Assembly: GCA_020852755.1 (NCBI GenBank)
Contig: JADZAF010000193.1
Span: forward strand, 16,487-80,486
Length of the DNA: 64,000 bases
Direction: 5' to 3'
Source: Bryobacterales bacterium
GTDB lineage: Bacteria; Acidobacteriota; Terriglobia; Bryobacterales; Bryobacteraceae
Part shown: piece after piece, positions 8,859 through 17,418 of the stretch
Layout of the letters: the number at the start of each line of letters is the position of its first letter
Numbering within the stretch: the stretch's first letter is position 1
Position numbers and translations under genes: made by a program
Notes under the pieces: model-generated
Seen by the model: only the letters and a program-made list of their open reading frames with translations
Told to the model about the DNA's origin: nothing
Database searches by the model: none

Positions 8859-9824
8859 ATGATGAAACCGGTCTGCTTTCTCCTTTTACTGGCATTTGCG
8901 CCGCTGGCCGCCCAGGTCGGCGTCATTCGGAACGCGGATCGCATCGATGTGACCATCGAGGGCAAGCCCTTCACCGCTTTCTACACCGGCGCCGGCGCGC
9001 CCAAGCCCTACCTGCATCCGCTGCGCGCGGCTTCCGGCAAGATCGTCACACGCCGCTACCCCATGGAGACCTTCCCCGGCGAAGCCAATGACCATCCCCA
9101 TCACCGCGGCCTGTGGTTCACTCACGGCGACGTCAATGGCTACGACTTCTGGGCTAACGAACCCAGCCAGAAGGGCGTGGGCAAAGGCAGGGGCAAGGTG
9201 GCTCTGCGGAAGCTGGGTAAGCTGTCGGGCGGAGGCAAGAGCGGATCGATCCAGGCCGTCTTCGAGTGGCAGTACCCCGACGGGAAGCCTATGCTCACCG
9301 AGACCCGCCGCATGGTTTTCTACTCGGACCCCGTGCTGCGCACCATCGACCTGGACATCGCGCTGAAGGCGATCGAGAAGGTGCGCTTCGGGGACACTAA
9401 GGAGGGCACCTTCGCCATCCGCCTGGCGTCGGAACTGGAAGAGCCCAGCCCGCGCTCGAAACCGGAGCCGGCGCGCACGGGCCGCATGGTCAGCTCGGAA
9501 GGCCGGCAGGGGGAGAAGGAGATCTGGGGCAGCCGCGCGGCCTGGGTGGATTACTCGGGAGTGATCGAAGGCGAGAGGCTCGGAGTCGCCATCTTCGATC
9601 ATCCCTCCAATCCGAAGCACCCCACCTACTGGCACGCCCGCGGCTACGGCCTCTTCGCCGCGAATATCTTCGGAGAGCACGATTTTCTGCGCAAGCCGGC
9701 GGACGGCTCCATCACCCTGGAGCCCGGCCAGGCGCTGCGCTTCCGCTACCGGGTGGTGATCCACCCCGGGGACGCGCAATCGGCCGGGCTGGCGGAACTG
9801 TTCAGGAAGTACGCGGCAAAGTAG
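8859..9824 (+). CDS. Secreted DUF6807/PmoA-family protein
   Basis: About 321 aa from the ATG at 8859; a second ATG follows directly at 8862 and a GTG lies at 8844. A signal peptide (MMKPVCFLLLLAFAPLAAQ) is clear. The family hallmark NDHPHHRGLWFTHGDVNGYD lies about 80 residues in. The name PmoA-like in databases is misleading; these are secreted proteins common in planctomycetes and acidobacteria near sugar-degradation genes, and their reaction is not established. The clustered His residues suggest metal or substrate binding. The 3' end overlaps the convergent nadD-like gene by 23 bp. Confidence 0.8.
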   Translation: MMKPVCFLLLLAFAPLAAQVGVIRNADRIDVTIEGKPFTAFYTGAGAPKPYLHPLRAASGKIVTRRYPMETFPGEANDHPHHRGLWFTHGDVNGYDFWANEPSQKGVGKGRGKVALRKLGKLSGGGKSGSIQAVFEWQYPDGKPMLTETRRMVFYSDPVLRTIDLDIALKAIEKVRFGDTKEGTFAIRLASELEEPSPRSKPEPARTGRMVSSEGRQGEKEIWGSRAAWVDYSGVIEGERLGVAIFDHPSNPKHPTYWHARGYGLFAANIFGEHDFLRKPADGSITLEPGQALRFRYRVVIHPGDAQSAGLAELFRKYAAK

Positions 9825-10422
9825 CGCCGTAGAATTCGCGCACCAGCGGTACGATTTCCGGCGGGACCAGGTGTGTCCACGGCTCGCCGGACCGGATGCG
9901 GCGGCGCACTTCGGTAGCGGAGACGGAGTCGAAACCGGCGGGCAGCGGAACCGGGTGGATGCGGCGGCGCAACTCCTCCGGGGGATCGTACTCGCCGCCG
10001 CGCGCGGCTACCAGCAGTTCGAACTCGTCCAGCATCTCGCGGATGGCGCCGGACCGCCCGTAATCCCAGTTGACGATCCGGTCGGCGGCGTCGCGGCCGC
10101 AGAGAAACGCGAGGCGGACGCCATCGCCATAGGCTGCTCTGGCCTCGCGCGCGATCTCCGCGAACAGGCCGCCTGCGGTGGCGGCGATGGAGAAGCGCGG
10201 CTCGCCGGCGGCGGCGGCCCGGAGCATCTCCAGACGCTGTTTGAACCCCACCCACTCATAGCGCTTATGGGGCAATTCGCCCGGCAGCACGAAGAGCACC
10301 TCGTCGGCGAACGCCAGGCCGGCCCTCGCCAGCGCCAGGTGCGCGCGGGTGGGCGGATGGAAGGTGCCCGGCAGGATGGCCAGGCGTGCGGGCTGTCCCG
10401 GCGCGCGCACTACGAACTCCAT
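9802..10422 (-). CDS. nadD: NadD-like nicotinate-nucleotide adenylyltransferase
   Basis: About 206 aa. Nucleotidyltransferase motif GTFHPPTRAH (residues 19-28) is the (H/T)xxH ATP-binding site, LPHKR follows, and the C-terminal SATEVRRRI matches the SSTxIR motif. The middle FLCGRDAADRI fits the NadD pattern G-D-x4. NadD makes deamido-NAD from nicotinate mononucleotide. The usual GGTFDP is changed to PGTFHP, and no rsfS is adjacent, so a related pyridine nucleotidyltransferase is possible. An upstream in-frame GTG at 10440 could add six residues. Confidence 0.75.
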   Translation of the reverse strand: MEFVVRAPGQPARLAILPGTFHPPTRAHLALARAGLAFADEVLFVLPGELPHKRYEWVGFKQRLEMLRAAAAGEPRFSIAATAGGLFAEIAREARAAYGDGVRLAFLCGRDAADRIVNWDYGRSGAIREMLDEFELLVAARGGEYDPPEELRRRIHPVPLPAGFDSVSATEVRRRIRSGEPWTHLVPPEIVPLVREFYGATLPRTS

Positions 10423-10463
10423 CCTTCCGTTGTAGTACACTGGCGCTCCTGGAGCAGCCTGTC

Positions 10464-11420
10464 ATGAGCCCTGTCAGCCGCCGCTCGTTTCTGGCCGCCG
10501 GCGCGGCCGCCTCCGCCGCTCCCGCCCGGGCGGCTGGTGAACCCTTCCAGGGCGTCTTCATCATCATGCAGACGCCTTTTCTCGAGTCCCTGGAGATCGA
10601 CGGGGAATCACTGCGCCGGGAGACGGACTTCCTGGTGCGCTGCGGCGTGCACGGAATGGTGTGGCCGGCGGGCGCGGGGGAAACCGCGGCGCTCTCCCAC
10701 GACGAACGGCTGCGCTACGCCGAGGTCATCGTCAAGGAGGCGCGCGGCCGGACGCCCGTGCTGATCGGCGTGCACGCTCCTAACAAGTTCGAGGCCGTGG
10801 AGTACGCCCGCCATGCGGAGAAGACCGGCGCCGACGGCATGCTGGCGCTCTCCCAGACCGACAACTCGACCGATCCCGCCATTTTGACCGAATACTTCAC
10901 CGCCATCGCTTCCGCGTCGCGCCTGCCGCTGTGCATCCAGGTCTCCTCCGGGGCGTTGACGGTGGATTACCTGATCGGCCTGGCGCGCAAGCTGCCTACT
11001 TTCCGGTACGTGAAAGAGGAACAGGCGCCGGTGCCGAAGCGCGTAACCCGCTACGCAAAGGAGGCCAAGGGCCTGCTCACGCCCATGACGGGCGGCGGCT
11101 CGCGCAACCTGCTGAACGAGATGGCGCGCGGCTCCCGCGGCACCATGCCGGGGGCAGGATTCGCCGACATCCAGGCGCAGATCTGGGATTGGTACCAGGC
11201 CGGCAGGAAGAAGGAAGCGCGCGAACTGTTCGGCAAGATGCTCCAGATGGCGGTGCTGGAGCAGCAGACCGGCTACGTCCTGCAGAAGGAGATCCTGCGC
11301 CGCCGCGGCGTGTTCCGGACGGTGGTGATGCGCGGCACCCGCACGTTCAGCATGGACCAGGGGGACCTGCAGGAACTGGACGAGATCTTCGAGATCCTGC
11401 GACCCTACTTCCGCGTCTGA
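10464..11420 (+). CDS. Tat-exported DapA-family (dihydrodipicolinate synthase-like) aldolase/lyase
   Basis: 318 aa starting at MSPVSRRSFLAAG, a twin-arginine signal, after a CTGGAG ribosome-binding site. The TIM barrel carries a GAGETAALSHDER segment in the place of the family's GTTGE loop and a probable Schiff-base Lys in FRYVKEEQ. The usual catalytic Tyr of the LYN motif is not seen: the equivalent strand reads LCIQVSSG. Family members cleave or form 2-keto acids by Schiff base; without the Tyr the reaction may differ. Export of such an enzyme suggests periplasmic keto-acid sugar metabolism, which is inference. Confidence 0.8.
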   Translation: MSPVSRRSFLAAGAAASAAPARAAGEPFQGVFIIMQTPFLESLEIDGESLRRETDFLVRCGVHGMVWPAGAGETAALSHDERLRYAEVIVKEARGRTPVLIGVHAPNKFEAVEYARHAEKTGADGMLALSQTDNSTDPAILTEYFTAIASASRLPLCIQVSSGALTVDYLIGLARKLPTFRYVKEEQAPVPKRVTRYAKEAKGLLTPMTGGGSRNLLNEMARGSRGTMPGAGFADIQAQIWDWYQAGRKKEARELFGKMLQMAVLEQQTGYVLQKEILRRRGVFRTVVMRGTRTFSMDQGDLQELDEIFEILRPYFRV

Positions 11421-11469
11421 GCGCGGGTGGAAGTGCCGCCATCCTGTTAGAGTGAAGGAGGGAACGTCT

Positions 11470-12168
11470 ATGTTCACCTGGATCTGCCCGACCTGCGGGC
11501 GCGAGTGCCCGCCCTCCTACACCGAATGCCCGGACTGCGCTGGAAAGGAGCAACCCGGCACGGCGGCCGCCCCGGCTCCCGCGGCGGAACCCGCCGCACC
11601 CGCCGTCCCCGCCGCACGGGCCGCGGCGCCGGCGGCGCAGCCCCCGCTCCCGAGAGCCCGCAAGTCCGGCCTGCCCACCTGGCTGATGAGCCTGATCTTC
11701 GCCTGCATCTTCTTCGTGGTGGGCGCGGGCGCTTACCTCGGCTATCAACGCTACCAGAGCCGGCCCGAGGCCCCCGCCGCGGCGCAGGAGTCGCCTTTCG
11801 AAGCGCCGCCTGCAGCGGCGCCTGGCGCCACCGGCGCACCCGCCGCGGCGAGTCCCTACCTGAAGTACCTGGAGGTGACCGGGTGGCGGCTATTGCAGGA
11901 TGCCAGGAAGCGTCCCGAAGCGCGTTTCGTGGTGGTGAACCATTCCGGGGCGGAGATGGTGGACCTGAGCGTGACGGTGTCCCTGCGGGCGGTGGCGGGA
12001 CAGGAATCGGAACCGGCGGGCAGCCTGTCCTTCAAGATCGCTTCGCTGGGGCCGTACGAATCCCGGGACATGACGGCGCCGCTCGAAACCAGGCTGAAGG
12101 TGTACGAGTTCCCCGACTGGCAGAATCTGGCGGCCCAGGTGAGCATCGCCGCTCCCCAGGCGCGCTAG
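11470..12168 (+). CDS. Zinc-ribbon, single-pass membrane protein with FxLYD-like C-terminal domain
   Basis: 232 aa. An N-terminal zinc ribbon (CPTCGRECPPSYTECPDC) leads into an Ala/Pro-rich linker (residues ~25-65), one transmembrane helix at about 72-95 (LIFACIFFVVGAGAYL), a second low-complexity linker and a C-terminal beta domain of ~100 residues (FVVVNHSGAEMVDLSVTV) resembling FxLYD domains. The topology implies a cytoplasmic metal-binding knuckle and a periplasmic beta domain. The start at 11470 follows AAGGAGGGA. Function is unknown; a sensing or scaffolding role is possible. Confidence 0.75.
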   Translation: MFTWICPTCGRECPPSYTECPDCAGKEQPGTAAAPAPAAEPAAPAVPAARAAAPAAQPPLPRARKSGLPTWLMSLIFACIFFVVGAGAYLGYQRYQSRPEAPAAAQESPFEAPPAAAPGATGAPAAASPYLKYLEVTGWRLLQDARKRPEARFVVVNHSGAEMVDLSVTVSLRAVAGQESEPAGSLSFKIASLGPYESRDMTAPLETRLKVYEFPDWQNLAAQVSIAAPQAR

Positions 12169-12181
12169 AGCTAGCCCGCCC

Positions 12182-13426
12182 TCAGATGCTGGCGGCGGCC
12201 TGGCGGATCCAGTCCATGTGGGATCTCTCGAACAGGCCGAAGTTGTAGTAGGAGACTCCGCTCGCTCCCGCCTGCGCGGAAGCCTGCGCCAGTTTAACCA
12301 GGCCGGCGGCGTCTTTCGCGTCGGGATAGCCGGGCCGCAGAACAAAGTAGATCCGCACCGCAGGGCCGGCTGCTTTCCGCAGGTTGCGCATCACCGCAGG
12401 AGCCTGTTCGGGCGGCCGTGCGTAGAACAGGAACTCGATGGCGTCGGCGTGGCGGGCGATGCGGCCCAGGTCGATGCCGGCGGTGTAGTTCGGGAAGCTG
12501 TCGCCCATCACCATGAAGATCGCCTTCTTCTTGTGCGCCCGGACGGCCTCGGCCACCTGCCGGAAACTGTCTTCCAGGGAACGGAAGCGCGCCTGCAGAT
12601 AATCGGAGAGACCCGGAACGGACGAGAGCCGCGTTTCCACCGGCGAGCGGTCATGATCGCCCTGCTCGAAGTAGATCTCCAGGCGGCGCTTGACGGCCTC
12701 GCGGACTTTGGCGCCATCCACGCGAAGCCGTTTGGCCGCCGCCAGGCAGCCCTCGCAGAAGCACAGCGAGAGCAGCAGGTTCCCCAGCGGGGTAATCTCG
12801 ATGCCCTCTTTTTCCAGAAACGCGTAGTGTTTGTAGCCAACGAACTCGAAGGATTCGAAGTCGACCGCTTCGGTGGAGTACGACGCGATATTGCCGGCCA
12901 GGGCGCGCAGGTACTCGACAACCGCGGGATGCGCCGGGCAAAGCGCGTGCACGTAGCGGTCGCCGAAGGCGTTCATGGTGGTGTATTGCGGATAGGTCCA
13001 GCCGAGATAGGAATTGTGCAGCGACACCGTCCAGGCCGTGCTGCGGACGCCCTGCGCCGCGCAGGCTTCGGTGATCTCCTTCCAGGCGTCGCGGCCGGAA
13101 GTCCAGCGGCTCACCCGCGGCTTCATCTTCGTATTCCCGAAGTAACGAGGGTTAGGCGGCAGGTAGATGGCGCCCTCCTCTATGAAATAGACGCGCCGGC
13201 GCGGGTTATGCGGAGCCAGCACCTTGCCCTCGTGATAAGTGGAGGCCAGGGCGATATGGGTTACGCCGGTCTCTTTCACCAGCCGGGCGAAAGCCGCCGG
13301 CCCTTCGTCCAAAACATCCCAAGGATAGCAGAATAGCGATTGGTAGCCGATCTTCGAGCCGGCGGCAAGAGCCGCTCTGGATGGACCGGCAAGAGCCGCG
13401 CCGGTAAGAAATGTTCTCCGCTGCAT
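12182..13426 (-). CDS. Tat-exported TIM-barrel-like protein, putative glycoside hydrolase-like
   Basis: 414 aa. A short twin-arginine signal (MQRRTFLTGAALAG) precedes a fold that reads like a TIM barrel: alternating strands and helices, an N-terminal ALASTYHEGK strand, and a C-terminal YFVLRPGYPDAKD segment. A CFCEGCLAA motif near the middle resembles the cysteine pair found in uncharacterised glycosidase-like families. I cannot assign catalytic acids. It is divergent from the SIS-like gene with 42 bp between starts, suggesting co-regulation. Confidence 0.6.
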   Translation of the reverse strand: MQRRTFLTGAALAGPSRAALAAGSKIGYQSLFCYPWDVLDEGPAAFARLVKETGVTHIALASTYHEGKVLAPHNPRRRVYFIEEGAIYLPPNPRYFGNTKMKPRVSRWTSGRDAWKEITEACAAQGVRSTAWTVSLHNSYLGWTYPQYTTMNAFGDRYVHALCPAHPAVVEYLRALAGNIASYSTEAVDFESFEFVGYKHYAFLEKEGIEITPLGNLLLSLCFCEGCLAAAKRLRVDGAKVREAVKRRLEIYFEQGDHDRSPVETRLSSVPGLSDYLQARFRSLEDSFRQVAEAVRAHKKKAIFMVMGDSFPNYTAGIDLGRIARHADAIEFLFYARPPEQAPAVMRNLRKAAGPAVRIYFVLRPGYPDAKDAAGLVKLAQASAQAGASGVSYYNFGLFERSHMDWIRQAAASI

Positions 13427-13449
13427 ATTGTTGGGGTCCCGACGCAGTG

Positions 13450-13455
13450 TATACT
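13450..13455 (+). promoter_or_regulatory. -10 element (TATACT) for the SIS-like gene, very short leader
   Basis: TATACT lies 13 bp before the ATG at 13469, so the predicted transcript start leaves a leader of only about 7 nt. There is no Shine-Dalgarno sequence. The -35 region is unclear. Confidence 0.45.
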
Positions 13456-13468
13456 ATCCGCGGCTGCC

Positions 13469-14650
13469 ATGTACAATCCAACCTCCCGACGCACCGTTCT
13501 GCGCGCCGCGACCTTCCTGCCTTTGCTGTGCGGCTCCGTCCGGGCCGCGGATGCGGAAGCCTTCGCCGGCCGCGTTCTGAAACTCGCCGCCGAACACCGG
13601 CGCCGGCTCGGACGGCTGAAGGCTCACGCCGAGAGGACCGGCCAGGCATTGCTCGCGGGCGGAGCCTGGTGGGTGACGGGCGCCGGCAAGGGCTGGATCT
13701 CGGAGCTCACCGGCCGTGCCGGAGGCCCCGCGGCGGCCGCCCCGCTGCGCTCCGCCGAAGCAGCGCGCAAAGGCGACGTGGCATGGCTGAGTTTCTCTCC
13801 GGAGACTTATAGCGCGGACCTCCAGACTGCGCGGGAGTTGGAGGAGAGAGGCTGCGTGGTGACTGCTTTCGGCCCGGAGCCTCCGGGCGGGCAGGCCGCT
13901 TTTCCGCACGCGCTCGCCGGCCTCACCCAGTGGTCCGAGGACGAGCGCCTGACCCTGATGGGGAACCTGCTCTCACTGTGGAGCCTGACCGCGGAAGTAG
14001 CCGCGTGCACCGCCCGGAATGGAAAGACCCTGGCCATGCTGCAGAGCGCGGTGCTCCCGGGAGCCAGCGAGCGCAACGCGAAATACCGGAAGAACGTTTT
14101 CCACCAGGGCGATATCCGGATGCAGCCGGCGGCCGCCGGCGTGCTGGCCCGCGCCTACCTCGACTTCGTCAATTCCATGCTGCGCGCGATTCAGGAACGC
14201 GAGATGGCCAAACTGCGCGGCGTGGCCGGAGAGATCCGCCGCGGCGTTCGGGACTCGCGCCCGGCCACCCTGCGAAGCATCGGGCATCTGCTGCCCTACG
14301 TGGCGGAGCGGGACGCGAGGCTGTTCCGCATTTCGAGCGGCGGGGGACGCGACCGCGGCTCGCTGGTCGAATCCGCGCGGGACAGCGGCTACCTGGTCTG
14401 GCTGGGGTACGCGCAAGTGCCGCCCGACCTGGTTTCGGCAGTGCGCGCGACGGGCGCGAAAACAGCCTGGATCGTCGCCTCCGACGCGGGGGCCGGACTG
14501 GCGGACGGCGGCGACGTGGTCATCGACCAGCATTGGAAGGTCGGCGATGCCGCGGTCCAGGTTCCCGGCTACGACGTGCCGGTCCTGCCACCCTCGGCCG
14601 TGGCACAGCTGTTCATTTACGAAATTCTGGTGCGTGGGGCGGGAGGGTAA
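13469..14650 (+). CDS. Tat-exported SIS-domain (sugar isomerase-like) protein
   Basis: 393 aa. The twin-arginine signal is TSRRTVLRAATFLP. Two alpha/beta segments look like paired SIS half-domains. The first has LAGGAWWVTGAGKGWISELT and later GDVAWLSFSPETYSADL; the second has GYLVWLGYAQVPPDLVSAVR and TAWIVASDAG. SIS domains bind phosphosugars or isomerise sugars, normally in the cytoplasm, so a Tat signal is unusual. The catalytic residues of known sugar isomerases cannot be matched with confidence, so binding or regulation is also possible. The 20-bp minisatellite begins 40 bp after the stop. Confidence 0.6.
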   Translation: MYNPTSRRTVLRAATFLPLLCGSVRAADAEAFAGRVLKLAAEHRRRLGRLKAHAERTGQALLAGGAWWVTGAGKGWISELTGRAGGPAAAAPLRSAEAARKGDVAWLSFSPETYSADLQTARELEERGCVVTAFGPEPPGGQAAFPHALAGLTQWSEDERLTLMGNLLSLWSLTAEVAACTARNGKTLAMLQSAVLPGASERNAKYRKNVFHQGDIRMQPAAAGVLARAYLDFVNSMLRAIQEREMAKLRGVAGEIRRGVRDSRPATLRSIGHLLPYVAERDARLFRISSGGGRDRGSLVESARDSGYLVWLGYAQVPPDLVSAVRATGAKTAWIVASDAGAGLADGGDVVIDQHWKVGDAAVQVPGYDVPVLPPSAVAQLFIYEILVRGAGG

Positions 14651-14689
14651 GGGGAGCCCGCGGCAGTGGGGGATTGAGAGGGGGCGGGA

Positions 14690-15165
14690 GACCGCTCCCT
14701 TTGGTCGCGGCTCGGAAACAAAGCGAGCGGCGCGGCAACGAAGGGAGCGGCGCGGAAACAAAGCGAGCGGCGCGGCAACGAAGGGAGCGGTTCGGAAACA
14801 AAGCGAGCGGCGCGGCAACGAGGGGAGCGGTTCGGAAACAAAGGGAGCAGCGCGGCAACGAAGGGAGTGGCGCGGAAACAAAGCGAGCGGCGCGGCAACG
14901 AAGGGAGTGGCGCGGAAACAAAGAGAGTGGCGCAGCAACCAAGGGAGCGGCGCGGCAACAGAGGGAGCGGCGCGGGAACAAAGGAGCAGCGCGGCAACAG
15001 AGGGAGCGGCGCGGCAACGAAGGGAGCGGCGCGGCAACGAAGGGAGCGGTTCGGAAACAAAGGAGCGGCGCGGAAACAATGGAGCGGCGCAGAAACAACG
15101 GGAGCGGCGCGGAAACAGAGGGAGCAGCCCGGAGACAAAGGAGCGGCGCGGAGCCGCAATCGCGG
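14690..15165. repeat. 20-bp minisatellite, about 22 units, seeded by the same palindrome as 8052
   Basis: After a 29-bp seed (14690-14718, identical to 8052-8080), units alternate between GGAAACAAAGCGAGCGGCGC and GGCAACGAAGGGAGCGGCGC, giving period 20 and a higher-order period of 40. Later units include 19-bp variants. Each GGGAGCGG is the reverse complement of the seed's CCGCTCCC, so seed and array could pair. The array closes with another small hairpin (GAGCCGCAATCGCGG) at the end of the next gene. No stops occur in several frames, producing false long open frames. Confidence 0.92.
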
Positions 15166-15171
15166 GAGGCT

Positions 15172-16320
15172 CTAGGCCACGCGGTACCTGGCGATGATCT
15201 CCTCGTTCACTTCGACGCCCAGGCCGGGACCGCAAGGCACCGCCAGGCAGCCGTCCACCATGCGCAGAGGCTCGCGGACCAGTTCCCTGCTGAGCGGGCC
15301 CTGCGAGGTGTTGAACTCGACGAAGACGGCGCGTCTCTGGAACGCGTTCAAGTGCAGCGATGCGGCCGTCAGCAGGTCCGACGACCAGGAGTGCGGGATC
15401 ACCAGCCGGTTGGCCATTTCGGCCATGTGGACGATCTTGCGGGCGGCGGTGAAGCCGCCGCAGCGGCTCAGGTCCGGCTGCAGCACATCCACCTGGGCCT
15501 CGATCAAACGGCGGAAGCCCCACTCGGTGGCTTCCTGCTCGCCGCAAGCGATGAGCGTCTCGACGGCCCCGGCAACCTGGCGGTAGCCGTCGTAGTCTTC
15601 CGGGTGCAGGATCTCCTCGACAAAGAAGGGCCGGTAGGGCTCCAGGGAACGGATCACCTGGATGGCCTGCTTGGGCGTGCGTTCGACGAACCAGCCGGTG
15701 TCCACGAGGAGATCGTTGCCGGCGCCGAGTTCGCTGCGGGCCGCCTCCACCAGCCGCACATCGAGTTCGGGCGAGCGGCCGAAGACGCCCCAGCCGAATT
15801 TAACCGCGGTGAAGCCCTGGTCCAGGTAGAGGCGCGCGGCCTCACGCATGGCCTCGGGCGTCGGACGGAACAACGTGCTCGCGTAGGCCCGGACCCTGTC
15901 GCGCCATTTGCCTCCCAGCAGGATGTGCACGGGCTGCCCGTAGAACTTCCCGGCGATATCCCACAAAGCGATGTCGATGGCGGACAGCGCCTGGATGGCG
16001 ACGCCGCGGCGGCCGTAGTAGATGCTGCCGCGGTACATCTTGTACCAGAGCCGCTCGACTTCGAGCGGGTTCTCGCCCTCCACCAGCGAAGCCAGGCCGT
16101 CGAAACACTCCAGGCCGGGCTCGCTCCAGCGCGGCGCATCGACCGCGGCCTTGGCTACCGGCGCGGAGGTCTCGACGTCGGAATAGCCGGCGATGCCCGC
16201 GTCCGTCGACACCTTCACCAGTCCCATGTAGGTGGGTCCGGGCGGCTCCTCGGCGGCCTCCGGGCTGCGGTACAGGCCCGGCGATTTCAACACGAACAGC
16301 TCGACTTTGGTGATCTTCAT
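15172..16320 (-). CDS. Mandelate racemase/muconate lactonizing-family sugar-acid dehydratase
   Basis: 382 aa, cytoplasmic (no signal). The capping domain begins MKITKVELFVLKSPG. The barrel shows FTAVKFGWG (catalytic Lys), LLVDTGW (metal Asp), FFVEEILHPEDYDGY (metal Glu), LIACGEQEATEWGF (metal Glu) and a late RLVIPHSW (catalytic His), a set typical of L-rhamnonate/galactonate-type dehydratases. I chose the start at 16320 because homology begins there; the frame continues upstream without support. It diverges from the AstE/AspA-like gene across 72 bp. The stop codon abuts the minisatellite. Confidence 0.88.
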   Translation of the reverse strand: MKITKVELFVLKSPGLYRSPEAAEEPPGPTYMGLVKVSTDAGIAGYSDVETSAPVAKAAVDAPRWSEPGLECFDGLASLVEGENPLEVERLWYKMYRGSIYYGRRGVAIQALSAIDIALWDIAGKFYGQPVHILLGGKWRDRVRAYASTLFRPTPEAMREAARLYLDQGFTAVKFGWGVFGRSPELDVRLVEAARSELGAGNDLLVDTGWFVERTPKQAIQVIRSLEPYRPFFVEEILHPEDYDGYRQVAGAVETLIACGEQEATEWGFRRLIEAQVDVLQPDLSRCGGFTAARKIVHMAEMANRLVIPHSWSSDLLTAASLHLNAFQRRAVFVEFNTSQGPLSRELVREPLRMVDGCLAVPCGPGLGVEVNEEIIARYRVA

Positions 16321-16392
16321 GGCGGGGACGTGTTCAGTGTACCGCTCCAGGCCCGCTTCCGTGATAATCTTGAACTCGCCCTGGAGGCGGAA

Positions 16393-17418
16393 ATGCCAAC
16401 CGTTATCTACGATCCCTCGACTATCGACTTCGACAGGCCCGGCAAGCATCACTACCAGGTCGCTTTCCATCTGGATTCCAGCTGGGGCTACTCGCTGGTT
16501 CCGCTCACCATCATCAACGGGCTGCGGAACCAGGGCGGCGCTTCCACGCCGGGAGTGGTGGCTTTCGGCGGCACGCACGGCAACGAGTGGGAAGGACAGG
16601 TCGCGGTGAAGCGGCTGTGCGCGGATCTGGATCCGGCCGAGATCCACGGCCAGGTGATCCTCATCCCGCAGCTCAGCCCCAGCGCGTGCGAAGCCAACAA
16701 GCGGGTCTCACCGCTGGACGGGGTGAACATGAACCGGGCTTTCCCCGGAAGCCCGAGCGGGACCATCTCCTATCGCATCTCCCACTTCGTGAAGAACTAC
16801 ATCTTTCCGCACGTGGGCGTTGTGCTGGATATTCACTCCGGCGGCAACGAAGGCATCTTCCCCCTCTGCACCTCGTTTCATCCCATCCCCAATCCGCGCC
16901 AGCGGGCGGAGATCGCACGGGTGGCGCAACTGTTCGACACGCCCTTCATCCTGATCTACTCCAGCCAGATGGCCTCGGGCCTGCTGACCGACGAGGCGGA
17001 GGCGGAGGGCAAGATCACCATCGGCGGCGAATTCGGATTCGGAGAAGCGGCCGGCATCCAGGGCACGCTGCACGCCTATGAAGGGATCAAGAACGTGCTG
17101 CGCCATTACCGGCTCCTGCCGGGCGAGATCGTCAGGATCGATCCCTCGCGCCCGTCCCGGCCGCGCTTCATTCAGGCCCCCGACCTCAAGGATTATGTCG
17201 CCTGTCCCCGAAACGGGATCTGGGAGCCGGTGGCGGCGCTGGGCGCGGACGTGGTGGAAGGGCAGTTGCTTGGGCGCCTGCACGATTTCGCCGATCACAC
17301 TTCCGAGCCGCTGGAGATCCGCGCGCACCGCACCGGAGTGGTCGGCATGATGTACTTCCCGGCGGTCGTGAAGAAAGGATCCACGCTGTACATGCTGGCC
17401 GAAGAAACCCAGGTTTGA
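16393..17418 (+). CDS. Succinylglutamate desuccinylase/aspartoacylase-family zinc deacylase
   Basis: 341 aa. Zinc ligands His62 and Glu65 sit in GGTHGNEWEG and His148 in LDIHSGG; DGVNMNRAFPG (residues 109-119) is the substrate-binding loop, and GGEFGFGEA carries the likely catalytic Glu. These M14-like enzymes hydrolyse N-acyl groups from amino acids or related amines; the closest described group I recall includes N-acetyl-diaminobutyrate deacetylase (DoeB). GGAGG precedes the ATG. Its stop overlaps the start of the MFS transporter (TGATG), so the two are coupled and the transporter probably imports the substrate. Confidence 0.85.
   Translation: MPTVIYDPSTIDFDRPGKHHYQVAFHLDSSWGYSLVPLTIINGLRNQGGASTPGVVAFGGTHGNEWEGQVAVKRLCADLDPAEIHGQVILIPQLSPSACEANKRVSPLDGVNMNRAFPGSPSGTISYRISHFVKNYIFPHVGVVLDIHSGGNEGIFPLCTSFHPIPNPRQRAEIARVAQLFDTPFILIYSSQMASGLLTDEAEAEGKITIGGEFGFGEAAGIQGTLHAYEGIKNVLRHYRLLPGEIVRIDPSRPSRPRFIQAPDLKDYVACPRNGIWEPVAALGADVVEGQLLGRLHDFADHTSEPLEIRAHRTGVVGMMYFPAVVKKGSTLYMLAEETQV

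Noticed and set aside
12218..13336. 372-codon plus-strand frame opposite the 12182 Tat protein
   Set aside because: No signal, start site or domain; the minus-strand protein has a Tat signal and ordered fold.
14613..15159. Several 100-180-codon minus-strand frames of repetitive RCRAAPF-like sequence
   Set aside because: They are translations of the 20-bp minisatellite with no supported start or homology.
14690..15165. CRISPR array
   Set aside because: The repeats are adjacent 20-bp units without unique spacers, and no cas genes are present.
13930..17418. A 1162-codon plus-strand open frame covering two genes and the minisatellite
   Set aside because: It runs through the repeat array because the array lacks stops in that frame. 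Only its last 341 codons are a real gene (the deacylase); the rest is shadow.
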